Source of the DNA: Maylandia zebra
Taxonomy: Eukaryota > Chordata > Actinopteri > Cichliformes > Cichlidae
Direction of reading: 5' to 3'
NCBI RefSeq assembly: GCF_041146795.1
Contig: NC_135177.1
Span: forward strand, 20,039,560-20,103,559
DNA length: 64,000 nucleotides
Of this stretch, positions 1-28,941 are shown in pieces. The notes beneath the pieces are model-generated. The model was not told the DNA's origin. It saw nothing but the letters and a program-made list of their open reading frames with translations, and did no database searches. How positions within the stretch are numbered: the stretch's first letter is position 1; every line of letters starts with the position of its first letter. The position numbers and the translations under genes are program-made.

Positions 1-543
1 GCTTTTAACTAATGTGAGAATGAAATAACATTTAGATTCACTGTACTGAGGTAGCATCTGTAATCTTTTTAAAACTTTAGTAAATTAAACCAAGCTGTCA
101 GCATGTCTGCATACACTGCATGTATACTGGTCAGAAAGCATTGCATGTTTATAGTTTTCAAAGCTAGTATCACAAATATTCATTATTTCCTGTTGAATTT
201 AGTTTAGATGTAATCTATAAGTGACATCCTGACTAGTAGTAAATTAGAGCTTAGATGTAGTGCACGATGCAATGACAAGCAGGAAGTTGCAGACAAACAA
301 TAAGCATTGTGCAATCAACCCTAATAGGTTAAATGTCAGAATCTATGTGGGCATAATGATGAGAAGTCAGTAGGTCAGTTCACCTAAGACTGGAAAAAAT
401 GTAACAAAATGAAACATATAATCTGACATATGTCGGATGACTCATCATGAGATTAGAAAATGTCAATAAAGTGCCTGGTAATGCGAAATGATGACTGCCG
501 GTAACACCGGAAAAAATGATTTGCCCTATTTTTCTTCTCACAG

Positions 544-15867
<15,324 letters not shown>

Positions 15868-17430
15868 GACGAGCGACAGTCGGGAGGAACCCTGAGGACT
15901 CTGTAGGATGCATCGTCACACGCTCGCGAGACTCAACAAGGCCTCCTGTCCTTTACAAACTGTAAAGAATAGTAAACTATGCTCTCCAGCCAGCCACTTG
16001 TCTCTCTGAGAGAGCAACTATACACTGAGCACTTTCTACTCTTAAATGGTTTTATATTTTATTGCATATTTCATTGATGGTTACACTGTTTTTAATCAGC
16101 ATCATTCCAAAGAGTGGCCTTGTTTTGTGTATGGAGAAGAGCTCCGTGTTTGCGGTTGTGGACTGCTGTCGAACTGTATGTGCTCTGAGTCATATTTCAG
16201 GGGACTGACTCACTCTGATCCACATTCAGCCTCAGACGCAAAGACGAGTCGTGCTGTGAACTCCCCGGGCTCCATGTTTTTCTCCTTTATTGTCGGAGAC
16301 ACGGCTACAATCCCTGTACTGTTGAATGTCCCAAAGCCATTCTTTGGCAATGGCAACTTCTTAAAACTCCTGAAAACTTGAAAAAAAACTACAGTAGATG
16401 TTGCTTGAGATTCCCAAATTGCAATACTGGTAATACCACAAAAGGTCAGATTTTGTAAAGAAAGACACGGGGTAACAAGGCTAGTATACTTAATGCCGTT
16501 TTATAATGTTTAGTGGTTGAAAGATCCTTATCCTAGCACCAGAAATACACCAGGATACCACATTTTATAATCTCTGCATTCCTTAAGGCTCTAGGTAATG
16601 TAAGACTGTTACAATTAAAGCAATAACTGCTTTAATGGTCAAGTATGTGAAGTATATTCGTTTTTTTAACTATGTGGAGTTTGGATGCAATGAACCTCAA
16701 ATGCAGGGCCCTCTGTTGCCTTATTCATGATAGCGTTAAGGCTTTTATAAATTCTTCTGGAATGGTTTTGTTGCTACTCTGTTCACCATATGACTGTATT
16801 CCTGTTATATTTGAGCTCAAAAGTGCCTTTTTCATCTAAGGCCTTGTATAAACACTGAATCTAAAATCACTATATGTCAGATTTGTTGTCCCTGCTGATC
16901 CATTTTGAACACACTTTTCTACTCCACTGTGACTCAGACGTGGATTCGATGAACTGTTGACTGTGCTGGTATTGTAAAACCACTTATGAAGTACTGAGAA
17001 CATCTGAAACATGTGTGTAGAAAGTCTGTCAGTGAGTTTTAGAGGAATTCACTTCCTGCCAGCTTTTTTTTTTTCCTTTTTCTTTTTTCTTTCTTTCTTT
17101 TTTTGTAATACTGCGGTTGGAACAAAGTCGATGTTTTGCAGTGTCATTAATGGGAGAAAGACAAAGGGAACTATCTGGGTGAAAGCAATACCCATAATAT
17201 GTTGCACACATAAAATGACTAGTTGTCAGAGATTCTCTGAATAAATGCATAAGAAATGTAAAGGAAACTATATTTGAAATGAAATGTTTACTCCTCATTT
17301 CAACCTTTTTCTCCACTGTTTGATTCAATGGGTTCAGACTGTCTAAAAATCATATTTACACAGCAGTAAGATAAGGATAAATGTATAAGCTGTGCATTGC
17401 TGAGACAGTCTGTGAATAAAACACGTCTTG
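15868..17430 (+). other. nbeal2: nbeal2 3' UTR
   Basis: No further splice-linked coding sequence is visible after the stop. The stretch is AT-rich. An AATAAA lies near 17240 and a second at 17415-17420, so the transcript probably ends soon after 17430. The end is inferred from the signals only. Confidence 0.55.
17415..17420 (+). terminator. nbeal2: Likely polyadenylation signal of nbeal2
   Basis: AATAAA in the + orientation about 1.55 kb after the nbeal2 stop, in an AT-rich tail. The upstream AATAAA near 17240 is an alternative site. Confidence 0.5.
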
Positions 17431-17910
17431 CAAATACTGATATCGGTTTATGACGTTTTGCTCTAACCAGGGCGAATGCATTATTTCACACAACTATGCA
17501 GTAACTCTCAGAGACTTTGAATTCATCAGTTTTAGATGTACGTCTTTGCAGTCATTGCAGTCCCGATCCTCCATCTAAAGCACTTTTGAGTCGTGCTGTA
17601 TTTTACGTATTTTAATTTTGGTGTTGAAATCATTCGGATTCAAAGTGATCCGTAAGAAACGCCATGCGTGTTGCAGTTGGACTTGATCCATTTCTCTTTC
17701 CCACTGTTATTAAGTGGTGGCATTGCTCTAGTAAAAGAAACGTCCAGCTCCTTGTAACTTTAAAGCAATTATTGTTTCTGTTTGCTCTCAGTGTGAGAAG
17801 TTGTATTGCTCCTTCCCGATGCTTACTTTCAATCGTCTTATTTTCAGTGAACCAACAGCCCTGTTACCTGAGGTTGATCAGATGATAGGGCTGAAAAATG
17901 AGCTCTGATT

Positions 17911-17929
17911 GTGCGTGTGTGTGTGTGTT

Positions 17930-17961
<32 letters not shown>
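17911..17961 (+). repeat. (GT)n microsatellite
   Basis: Interrupted GT dinucleotide repeat, about 50 bp. Cysteine/valine-rich ORFs over it are artefacts of the repeat. Confidence 0.95.
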
Positions 17962-19059
17962 AACCCCAGGAGGAAGGAAACTGATCTGCTGCCACAATGT
18001 AGCTCATCCAGCTCCTCCATAATCCCAGCCTTGCATGCATCTGTGATGTTAACCCTAAAAGAGTTGAAAAGGTCACAGCAAGCAAGAGCGCATTTACTTC
18101 AAGTGACTTTGATCTCCTGGTGGGCCGAACATCCTGTCAGCCTCCCCATAAACGCCTCTATGAGGTACAATTCAGTAGGGTTGGGAGGGGGGAGGTGGGT
18201 GGTAAAACTGACCTGTGGACCTCCAGTCAAATACAAACCACAGCGCAGTGAATAAGGGAAGTGTAGTAGGAGGGTGCAGTTGCTCTGATGTGGTCCCTCT
18301 GACAATGGAGGGAGGGATTAACACCTCGCTCCCAGTTGCTGCCAGCATCTCCGTCTGACCTCTCCAGACCTGAGGGCAGGCGGAGGGGATTGATTTCATG
18401 ATATGCTGCAATTTTGGTGTTGTTCAAGATGTTCCTGCCAAGAACCGCAACAACTCTCAAATAGTCCTCGCTCAAACGACCTCAGATCCCAACCCCCGCG
18501 TCCTCCTCCTCTTCTTTTTTTTTCCTCCACTGGTCCATTTCACCTTGGCCTGTGGAGAAGAACTTCATTTTCTTTCCTTTTTATAGCTTCCTTATCATTC
18601 CCAGTCATGTATAACTACAAACAAACTCTGATAAGCAGTTTGTGCTCCTACAGCCAGATAATGCAGACAAGTGAAGGGGGAAGACACTGATGAAGACTGT
18701 TTATTTTTCTGATTTATGATAAAACTTGCTTTGAAGGATGGTTACTGAATCCTAAAAAAAAAACAAAAAACTTTTTTTTCTTTAGTTCCAGTAAGATAAT
18801 CTTATTGGAACCTGTTCCCCATAAAAATAAACTTTTAGGCTTGTTTTCATAGTGAGGCAGATTTGTCTGCTGTAACTACAAACTCATTTATATTATTTAT
18901 TTTTAAATCAGTCTTGAAATAAACTTTATTTTTCTTCGTATTGCGTTATTTAACAATGCATGTATTTTTAAGAGCGCTTATTTGATTCACACTCTCATAG
19001 TGCCTCAATTATAAACTCATAGAAGATTAAAAAATCTACTTGATTTTGCAGGGCAATAG

Positions 19060-19190
19060 TAGCTCTACGTTGTGGTGGTTTACACATTCACCTAACAAAC
19101 TAAAGTTCCTTGGTTGAAGGAGACGCAGATCCCGAAGTTTGAGTCAGGCAGGGCATCCGGCGTAATTTCTTTTTTTTTTTAACTTAAACA
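19060..19190 (+). mobile_element. Probable degenerate tRNA-derived SINE
   Basis: The segment has a tRNA-like layout (tggtttacacattcacc, an anticodon-arm-like cctaacaaactaaag, then a B-box-like ggttgaaggag). It is followed by gggcatccggcgtaa, a tail motif shared by many fish SINE/LINE copies (from memory). It is strongly diverged. Confidence 0.4.
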
Positions 19191-20159
19191 AACATGCAGC
19201 CGAAAGTAGATTTAATAGGGTGAAAAAAGAAAAGAAAAGACGTGTTTAAAATATAGACTCAAAACTAAAAAAGAATTCCTCAGGCAGATTGAGGTTTTTG
19301 CAGTGCGGAGACTTTGTCAGTTGTTATGAATGAACGCAAAGGAGATCCCTGCTTGTCTCAAATATTTTTTTGGCATTTTATCAGAGGAGGAACATCCTCA
19401 GTCTCCTCTTATCTCTCGGCAGGCTTTGAAGTGCAAGTAGTATTGTGTCTGAGAGATCTTTCCATTTGTTTGCCTCTGAAGTCTCCGGGCCCCCTGCGAT
19501 GCGCTCTCTAGAATTTACAAGGTGTGTAATTTAGCCTGGATTGGTTTTCTAATCTTTTGAATTACTTGAGATCAAACATGTACTTCTTCTTAAGGGCGCT
19601 TGTTTGATTCGCATGCCCTCTTTTGTTTCTGATAACAACTGATCACAGCTCTTTGCGAGCATCCCTGTCGGGCCTAACGCAGTAAAACGTGATCGGTAAA
19701 GTCCTGCTTTTACGCATTTTTCACTAGGATTACTCAGCTTCAGATTAAAAAAAAAGTATCCAACAATGCAACACATTTCATATCTGCATGTAAAGTCTTA
19801 TTTTGTTGGCTAACTGACAAAAAGAGCAGACAGATAAATACAGGAGAGGCAATAATTACAATAAAATTTTGGAAAAAATTAATAAATATCAGTACAAACT
19901 ATCTGAACAGTCTAGTCTATAAACTAATACCTTTATCCCATTTATTAACAAGACTGTTTATGTATTAATGTCCCATTATTGTGTTTAATACTGGAAACTT
20001 TGGGGTTGCTCTTTTTAAGCTAGTGCACTGAGCCTGTAGACACGTAACATTAGATACATAACATTGACACACCGTCGATAACAATGACGGTTACCTTTAC
20101 TTTTCTCCCTTCCTGTATCGTCTGTACTTGTTACCGAGCTCCGGGATGCAGCCAATCAC

Positions 20160-20616
20160 GAAGCCGCACTGAAAGCCGAATAGATGGGAGGAGAAAAGGC
20201 TCCTGAGAACTCGCAGCAGATTCATCTGTTGCAAAGCTGCAGGAGTGTGGCAGTTGGTGCGTCCTGTGAGCTGAGACAGAAGAAACTTTGTTTTAAGGTA
20301 ACATTGAGGAATGCACTGACACAGACGCATCGGGCTGCAGCGCTACGCGGAGAAGACCGAAGGATTATACACATTTTAAAACTGCTTCCTCACGCGTAAA
20401 AACCCTCATCTGGTTACTGGACTATGACCGAATTCTCCTTTCTGTGGAACCAGCGCGTTTTAGGACAAGTTGGTGTATTTAACTAGACTCGGGGAACTTG
20501 AGGTTTTGGCATTTTTCATGCCATTGTTGGAGGCTGCAGAGTGAAAACACTGTTCTGTGGACGATTTTGAGACGCCCCTGTGTGTCGAAGCCAAAGAGGA
20601 TTTTGGAGCTGAAGAC
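20160..20616 (+). promoter_or_regulatory. nradd: Probable nradd promoter/5' UTR
   Basis: Sequence just upstream of the signal-peptide exon. No TATA box at a clear distance and no in-frame upstream coding extension were noted. The transcription start cannot be placed from sequence alone. Confidence 0.35.
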
Positions 20617-23092
20617 ATGAAACCGTTTGTCGTATGCGCATTTCTGCTGTTAAAAGTAAGCTACAGTTTATTGCACGCTTTACCACCACATGAGCTAAAG
20701 TCAGATTTTCACTTTGACGTGTTTTATAAGGCGTTTCTTACTTATTCCACACTCGTGGCTTTACATCAGGGGTCTGTTTAAACTTGAGTAAACTTAATCC
20801 AGCTCAGTTTGCACCATTGCTCCCAAAGGAAATCTGTTTCACAACACAGAACCGTACTTCGTCAGGGCTGTCACACGACACATGTTGGTGAATATAAGCG
20901 TCAGAGGTGATAATAGAGTAAAATTAGTGCGTCTTTGAAAGGCTCTCTTGACAAAACTGGAATCGAACCGTGGTAAACATATTTCTCAGATGCACATGCT
21001 AAGACGAAGCCTACTGAAGACCTCCTTGGCACTATTTCTTCCTCTTCTTGTGTGCGTGTTTTTTTATTTATTTATTTATTTATTGCAATCTCATTGTTTT
21101 CCCACGAAACTTCGCATTTTAAGCCCATCACACCGGCTACAATGAACCAAACACATAAAACAGGAACAAAACCCAGGAGCACACCATTTATCAAGATTAA
21201 GCAGCCACATTAAAATAAATGGTGTATGATTTAAAGACAGATTATAGTTTCGGTGGTGTTTGATAGCATGCCATTAAGCCAGGATCAGGGTGCAAAGAAA
21301 ACCTCTACCTCACAGTTGCAGACAATAATTTGACACTCATCTACCTGAAAAAGCCCATGGGGCTTGTAGTCCTGTCTAGACATGCTTTTTAAGAGTCAGA
21401 GCACTTTTGTTAGATCAAAGTGGTTAGATAAGGCTTTAGTTCTAAAAAAGATAGGTATCTCTTTATAATTATAATATCAGTAGGATTAATTTGTGGAATT
21501 TAAGATGCTTTTCATTTGGGAAAAACACAAAAGGAATCTTTTGTTTCCAAAAATAATTGTTTCATTAGTCACTATATGATTCAGTGTGGAAGTTGGGTGT
21601 TTTTCTACTACCTTAACTCTTTCTACAACACATTTTCCATTTAGTTTACTGTACGCGTTGATACATTTGTTGCTAGTGGCAGTTCCTGGTGAAAATGTGG
21701 CCTAGTCTATTACTACTGCTGGGGTCTGGATATCCGGAGCAAGGCAATTATCATCATTTTCTCCCAGTTTGTGGTGTTTGTGTGTGTGTGCATGCAAGGG
21801 GGTAGTTTAGTGTGTTCCCACCCTAATTTGAATTTCCACAGAGTAGGCAGACTTCAGGATCATTTAGTACTTTTAATTACCTCATTTACTTTGGTGAGAG
21901 TTGAAAACCGTTAGATGAATAGTTGGTGTATCTGCGCGCGCTGTCTCGTTTGATTTAGGATCACGGTTGTGGTGGAACCCTGTGTCCTTTAATTTGTCCC
22001 TCATGCTGCCTGCATACTGCACCAATAGCAGGAATGGGCACAGATGTGCTGCTCAGACAGGTTTCCCCTCTCAGCCTGGGCTGACTCTGCTGAAAGACCT
22101 CTCACTGTTGTTGCCACAGCCGGATTGTGAAATATCATGGGTCAGCATCTTCACAGGCGAAGAGCAATCTTTTCATGTTTATTTTCACACAGATTAGATT
22201 AACAGTGGAAACTCACATCCGCAGGCTTTAAAAGGGAGCTCACTTCAGAAAATGTTTCAGGCAGAGAGGCGGCTGAAATGAATTGTGTATGTGTGTTTGT
22301 GTGTGAGATCTCCGATGACTGAGTGACTCCAGCAGCCGTGGAGTTGAGAGCCCCATTGAAAGCTGTGCTCCTCGGTGGTCCGTCTGTTCTCACTGGGGAA
22401 TCCCTTTAGATTGCAGCTTCTTACCTTGATGGAAAAAGCAACTGCAGCTTGGTTCCCCTCAGACTTTATATCCCCCCAGTACAACAGATAAGACCCAGAG
22501 GACTCTGAGGGAAATTAAACTTTGCTTGAAAAGTGAACATAATGACAAGGTATGACGTTGTAGCCACACAAGCTATAGCAAGATGATTAACAAGAGCCAA
22601 TAATTAAACGGAATCAAGTTATATACATGTTTAGAAAGCAAAGCGTGTCGATTTATGTGGCACGAAACTAAAAATAACAGTTTTTGCCTTCTGAGTTTAC
22701 AAGCAACAAATAATTTAGAAGATGTTTTTTCTGTTATTATGTCTACTTTCTAGACTTAAACAGGAAACTCATCATTGTCCTGTAAAAGTATAATTTACTC
22801 CTCTTAGTACTTAAAGTTCAATTTACCCTTAAGGAGTACTATTTAATTTACATTGAGTAGATATTTATTCCTGTAAGGAGTAGATGTCAGTTCCCGCTGG
22901 TTTCCAGTGTGGCATGAATGAAATCTTTCATTGTATACTGGAGACCAATGGGTTAAGCGCCAAGCATTTGCTGGCGCCTGCTCTCCGTACAGTTGGCCCC
23001 CCAGCCAAGTTTAACGAGTTACACCAACCAGACCCACACCAGACGTTATAAAATGCTACAAATTCAAGCTCGAGGTCAACCCCCCCCCCCCC

Positions 23093-23123
<31 letters not shown>

Positions 23124-23502
23124 TGCCAAAAAACAAAACAGAGCCACTGTCACTAAATATTTACCAAAGGATAGATTAAGAGGCCAAAAGGTTATTAAGC
23201 ACTTCATCAGTCACATGGAGAGGGCAAACCAGGGTTACCAGGATACCTCTGTGCTACAAGTTATTGTGGTTATGACGCCAACTCAGATATCCTGATTCCT
23301 CCCTGCTGGATCCTACCACCCCAGTCTCCTAAATGCCTCTGTTCTGGGTTGTGTGGCTGGTGTTCAGATATCATCAGGCTCCTCTGTAAGCTGTGCGGTC
23401 AAACCGGCTGTTGTTTTTGGTACGAGTCGAGCACAGTTTCAAAGCCGATTCGCCTGTATCATCAGCACGGAACATTTTGGGTTTCGCGACTGGAGTCGCA
23501 CC

Positions 23503-23557
<55 letters not shown>

Positions 23558-26500
23558 GTGTGTGTGCGTGAGTGTGTGGTTTTTATCTGGGGGGCTTTTG
23601 TTGGAGGCTACAGGTTCACACATGTCTCCTGAGTGTCTTGGCAGACTTCAGAAACAAAGAGAGACATCATTGAGGTTGTTTAGCTGTTACTTTTTTCCTT
23701 TGCAGGAGGTTAGTTGTTAGACATCTGTTTGCTCTTGTCAGGCCCCAGGCGGAGTAGGTCAATCTCCCTTAAATATGTGTGCATGTTTAAGATGCCGTTG
23801 CATAGGGCCTGGAGAAGGGCGTGTTAGTGAAATACTGACCTTCACAGACACACCTGCGGGGCTTTGTGACTTCAAAGCGCTCCTCTTACCCAAACGGACA
23901 CTCTCATGCTGAGCAGCCTTGGTTAACTGACACTCTTGCCTGGGGCCATCTCCTTTATTCCCAGTCACCGCCACAACCAGTATAGTTAATTCACACAGAG
24001 AGCGCTCATTCACACAGAATTTAGAATGAGTGGAGAGGCAGAAACTCAGATTTTTTTCTTTTTTCTTTTACTTCTTTCACGCTCCTTTTCTGGTTGTTTT
24101 ACTTCCCCCTTTATGTTTCATTCTTTTCAATGACCTAAAGCCATGTGATTAAATCCAGCAACTCCTGTCAGGCACCCTCGCTCCCTGCACAAGCTGTTAG
24201 GAATGTCTGATCTATTCGTCATGTCATAACTCAAGCTGGGACCTCCATTACCCACTTGCAGATAAGGATTAAGAGCACTTATGGGTGAAAACCAAGGCAG
24301 ATCGAAAGATAAAAACAAGGCGGGTTTGGGGTGTGTGGGGGGGGGGGGGGCGCATTTACAGTTTATCTTCTTTGCTGCTTCTTTAATCGTGCAGTCCTAA
24401 AATTTTATATCCAAAAATGGCCCAAACGTATGATTTGTTGCCTTAAAAAAAACCCAGTAGGGGTATCTTATTTTTCTTACTGTGTCACTTTTGCTGTAGG
24501 TTACTCTTGGAAATGCCTGTGCCAGCGGTAAGTTCACTGAATCAGGGGAGTGTTGCAGTCTGTGCCCTCCTGGGTTTGAAGTGAAGGTAGAATGTGGGAA
24601 AAAGGACACCACATGTGCACCGTGCCCAGAGGGTAAGCACTTATAATCTAATGTTACTACTCTGATTCAGCGTGTTTCAAGTGCCTCATCATTTTCTTCA
24701 CCCAGTTTGACGCAGAGTTTGTAATCTTTCCCATAGGCAGATTTTCCTCATCTGAAGACCTTGGCTCTTGCCTTCCATGTGCTAGGTGTCCACACAGTAT
24801 TCCCACTTTCTCTCCATGCTCTGCCACTCAAAACACACAGTGTGAATGTGACAAAGGCTACTTCTTTTTGAGCTCGTACAGCTCGTGCGCACCTTGCTCC
24901 AAATGCAATCGTGGTGAGGGGGTTGTACAGCAGTGTGGCTCTATGGGAGACACTGTGTGCGCCACCTGCGGCCCTGGAACCTTCTCGGAGGCGGTTCGTC
25001 CCACAGGTCCCTGTCAGCCTTGCGCTCGGTGCTCTGAAAATGAGGTGGAGATCCGGTCCTGCCTGCCCCAATCTGACACACTCTGCATGGGTGAGCTTTA
25101 TCAAAGATTTAGACTCGGTAAATAAAATGCATAAAGGGACAGGGAAAGAAAAACTCCCTTTTAACAAGAATAAACCAAGAACCATGAATATTCATGGGGG
25201 AGGCTTTTATCAGCTGTAAAAGTTATTAAAATAAATTATATTAAAAATAAATTACCCAGTGGGTTGATTGGGGTCTTGATTTTATAACTGGCTGATAATT
25301 GGAAAATACAGAATAATGAGAGCTTTATCCTTTAAAGATCTGATGCAGGCAATAGTGCATAAAAAAGATGAAAGAGAGAGCTGAAGGGAAGGGGGAGACA
25401 AGCAGCGGAAGAGTCTCTGAAAAAATGAGGACATGTGGTCAACATCTGCATCTACGCTTCACTTTGTAACACTGTGAATTGGGAAACATGAGTTGTGAAA
25501 AAGAGCCCACTTAAGTGCTGTAGTCCAATTGATATGAGCTTGACAGGTCTTTAGGTTAACTGTCTCAAAAACCTGAAGGTCAAGCGAGGCTGCTGACCCT
25601 GACAGCAAGTCTGCTCGCTCCCAAATGGCTACACCCGCTCTCCAGGAGTTAGGTCATCTGTGCACACCGTGGGTCCATAAGTCATGACTTTTTGACCCCT
25701 CGTGGGTCAGCACAGTACGATATACTGTTTGATCCCAAAATAGGCAGACGGCAGGAGGGAGAATCAGGCTGGAAACGGGGGCAATGAAAGGTCTGAAAAC
25801 CTCAGGGGAGTGGGATAGCTGAGGCTATCATTACATCTGGTCCTAATTTATGGTGTGCAAATGTGTTCTGATGTGCAAAATGTGCACATGCAATGCTCCT
25901 CACTGTGGCGCATGTCCATCTCCTAATCTTCACAGAGAAGAAGCTGCACATTCTCTCTCGCCCCGGTCAAACCGATGCTCCTCGGTGGCCCGGCGTAACG
26001 GAGGACGGGAAGACCAGTCCTGCTCCTGGAACGACTGATTTAACCACACAGGAAGAGAGCGGCAACAGCAACATTCTTGTATATGTGTCTGTTCTGGCTG
26101 CTGTGGTGCTGGGTTTGCTTATTTATGTGGCTTATAAATGGTAGGTTTTCACTGAAGAAGGGTCCTTATTTTGAAATGTGCATAAGAATCTGTACATATT
26201 CCCCCAGTGATTAAAAATAGGACCTAATGGGTAATTAACTATCATTGTTTTTACTGTGGTCTTCACAGCTGGAGGTCATGCAAACAGAAGAAGGCGCTCT
26301 CTAAGGCCCGTGCAGCAGAGTTGGGAACATCTCCAGAAGGAGAGAAGCTTCAGAGCGACAGTGGTGTATTTCTGGATTCTTACAGCCTACAGGACAACCA
26401 GCCCAGCAAAGGTATGATAGCCACAGACGCTATGAAACTAAATTAAACTGATTTCAAATCATTCAAGCTTTCTAAAAATGTTGCTAAAACATCTAGCAGC

Positions 26501-28941
26501 TCCCCGAGAACAGTGGATACAAAAAAAAACCAACCTTTCCACCCATCGTGGGTTTTTGTGATGTCAATATAAATAATTTCAGAGCTTTTTCCATCTTTAA
26601 TATGACAAATAACCTCTGCAATTCAAATGAGAAGCAAACTGCTTAATGTGTAGTGTGTTTGTATAAGAGTGCACACCCTCATATAACTGAGGATTAACCA
26701 AAATCAACCGATTTTGTTAAACTAATCTGGTCACGGCAAAAAGGGCCACTGAGAGTTTACAAATTGTCAAATTGCTGAAAGGTATCAGTCAGGAGAAGGG
26801 TACAACAGAATCCCCAAGGTATTAAATATACCATTGAGCACAATGGAGACAGTCATCACCGAGTGGAAATAATATGGCACAACAGTGACTTTATCAAGAA
26901 CTGGACACCCCTCAAAAAATGATGAAGAGATAACAAGAAAACTGGTCGGGGAGGCTGCCAAGAGGCCTGTAGAGACATTAAAGGAGCTGCAGGAAGTTCT
27001 GGCAAGATCTGGTTGTGTACTGCATGTGACAACAATCTTCATATTCTTCATATGTCTGTGCTATGTGGTAGGGTGGCAACACAGAAGCCTTTTTTTGCAG
27101 AGAAAAATACCCAAGCCTTGCTAGTTTTCCAGAACAAAATACATCCGGTCTTCCTAAAAGCATGTGGGAAAATGACAAGACTTGGAATTACAGCAAAAAA
27201 GTCCAAAGTTATGCACATCACCAAAAGAGCACAATAGCTACGCTGAAGCATGGCAGCAGCAGCATCATGCTTCAGCTGGAATGTCATCTTTCATCACAAC
27301 AATGACCCGTAGCATACATCCAGATCAACAAAAGAATTACTTCAGCAGGGGAAGATTAAAATTTTGTGCCCGACATCTATAAACACACCAGGAAATCTGT
27401 GGGCGGACGTGAAGACAGCTGTGCACAGGAGACAACGCGAGGGAGGGTGAAGACGTGTCACGCTGATAGAGTTCTACCTAAAAAGACTAGATGGTGTTTT
27501 AAAATAAGAAGTCACTGAAGCAAAGTATTAGGTTAAGGGTGTGCATATTTATGCAACCAGGTTGACAGTTTTAAAGTTTTTAAGTAACAATAACAATGCT
27601 TGACTTTAATGATGAGAAGAAGGCCAAAGGGTAATGTTTATTGTTGTTTCTCCCACGCTTTTGGAATTTTAGTTCATTCCTCGTGACCAAACACTTTCAG
27701 CTCACGCTGCTTTCTTTAAAAGCCTGAAAAGTATTTTCAGTGCCTCTAAATGAGAAGTGAGGACATTTCAGGAACCAGTCCTAACTTGGAAATACGCCGA
27801 GGAATGATTTCTTGCTGGAAAGTCGAGCGATTACAGTTTATCCACTCAGCGCATTGTGTTATTCTTTTAAATGACGTGGTGCCTCAGACAATCCAAGACA
27901 TCAGTCATATGTTATTATCTCAGCTGTTGTTTTTAAACATCTGATTCTTCTCGGCGAAACCTTTCTTCCATGCCCAGGGACGTTTGCTGCTTTACCGATG
28001 AGTTTTTAAAGTTATGCATGATGCCGCCTGCCGTGTCTCTTGGAAGTTGACGTGCCGTGAAAATCCCTTTTAAATCACGTGTGTTTGGTCTAACCTCCTC
28101 TGTTTTTGAGACAACTCCATGAGCTTTGCCGCGTTTATTGGTTAGCTTGGAAACTTCCACAGGAGGAATTTCATTTTCAAGTTCATCCATTATTACTATT
28201 TTATTATAATAAAATGCAACTGTATTTTGCAGGGGTTAATTTAAGAAAAGCGATTTGATTGAATATATATGAAAGCAAGTTCAAAAAGTTATATTATAAC
28301 CATAGCTCCGTTTTATATAAGCTTGTCTGCAGACTGATGTCTTGCAGACAAGCCATGTATTGCATTGTGGCTTTCAGAAACTAACACTAAAACTAAACAA
28401 AGTCTCTTTGTTTGGATGAAATCTCTGTATCACCTTTAAGTTTTCAGTGTTTTCCACAACAACTGTAAACTTCCTAATTTTGCAATAATTAACTTGGTAT
28501 TTCTAAAAGGACACAATTATTCTAGCGCCCATGTTTGTGGTATTTTTTATAGCTTTTGATAATATACTGTAAGCACTGCTACTGCTTTTCGGACAGATGT
28601 GGTAACTTTGGTTGGATTTTGTTTTCACAGGTAACATGAGAGACAAGCAGGACAGCCGTCTTTACACGAACCTACCTCCACAAAGACAGGAAGAGGTGGA
28701 GCGCCTCCTGCAAGAAGGAAGCGGCCGAGGCTGGAGGCACCTTGGCGCGGCGCTGGGTTATGAGCCTGAACAGCTGGATCTGTTCGAGCGGGGAGAGGCC
28801 CCGGCCCACACACTCCTCTCTAACTGGGCCCAGAAAGAAGGCTCCACTCTGGGACTGCTGTGCTCTGCAGTGGCCCGCATCGAGAGGCCCGACATAGTAA
28901 CAGCTCTTAACTGTCCCGTGCAGGGGGTGTCTGTGGTCTGA
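20617..28941 (+). CDS. nradd: p75NTR-like receptor with death domain (NRADD/NRH1 type)
   Basis: Type I membrane receptor related to the neurotrophin receptor p75NTR (TNF-receptor superfamily). Six coding exons join in frame: 20617-20655, 24500-24632, 24737-25090, 25936-26140, 26269-26411, 28631-28941 (TGA); sum 1,185 nt, 394 aa. Domains: signal peptide MKPFVVCAFLLL; four cysteine-rich repeats from CASGKFTESGECCSLCPPG to CSENEVEIRSCLPQSDTLC; a short stalk; membrane helix NILVYVSVLAAVVLGLLIYV followed by WRSCKQKK; and a C-terminal death domain (RQEEVERLLQEG, WRHLGAALGYEPEQLDLF, LLSNWAQKEGSTLGLLCSAV). The ATG at 20617 opens the signal peptide and the first intron starts 39 nt later. Position between nbeal2 and setd2 matches mammalian NRADD. 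Mammalian NRADD lacks most of the ectodomain; this copy keeps it. A third ngfr paralogue is the less likely alternative. Confidence 0.92.
23083..23116. repeat. polyC plus (CA)n microsatellite
   Basis: A run of C's directly followed by CA dinucleotides, in nradd intron 1. Confidence 0.9.
23505..23578 (+). repeat. (GT)n microsatellite
   Basis: About 70 bp of GT with a few GC interruptions in nradd intron 1. Confidence 0.95.
26665..27566 (+). mobile_element. Degenerate Tc1-like element in nradd intron 5
   Basis: The ends share TGCACACCCT in inverted orientation (26670-26679; complement at 27536-27545). The interior keeps relics of a Tc1 transposase on the + strand: LSRTGHPSKNDEEITRKL and KRPVETLKELQEVLARSG (second helix-turn-helix region), and a stretch near 27,250 resembling the Tc1 block around GGSSIMLW. 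Frames are broken throughout, so the copy is dead. Confidence 0.75.

Larger units (their letters stand above)
17431..20150. other. Intergenic region between nbeal2 and nradd
   Basis: No exon with convincing splice sites and protein similarity was found on either strand. It holds a GT microsatellite (17911-17961), a probable SINE relic (~19060-19190) and AT-rich sequence. Elements driving nradd may lie at its right end, but I see no clear core promoter motif. Confidence 0.6.
20656..24499 (+). other. nradd: nradd intron 1
   Basis: 3.8-kb intron with donor gtaagc and acceptor ttgctgtag. It contains a polyC/(CA)n tract (~23083-23116), a (GT)n tract (~23505-23578) and a short polyG run near 24338-24350. 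I see no additional coding exon. Confidence 0.75.

Noticed and set aside
23349..23720. Cys/Val-rich ORFs of up to 123 codons
   Set aside because: Translation of a GT microsatellite.
24748..25185. 145-codon minus-strand ORF
   Set aside because: Shadow of the nradd cysteine-rich exon.
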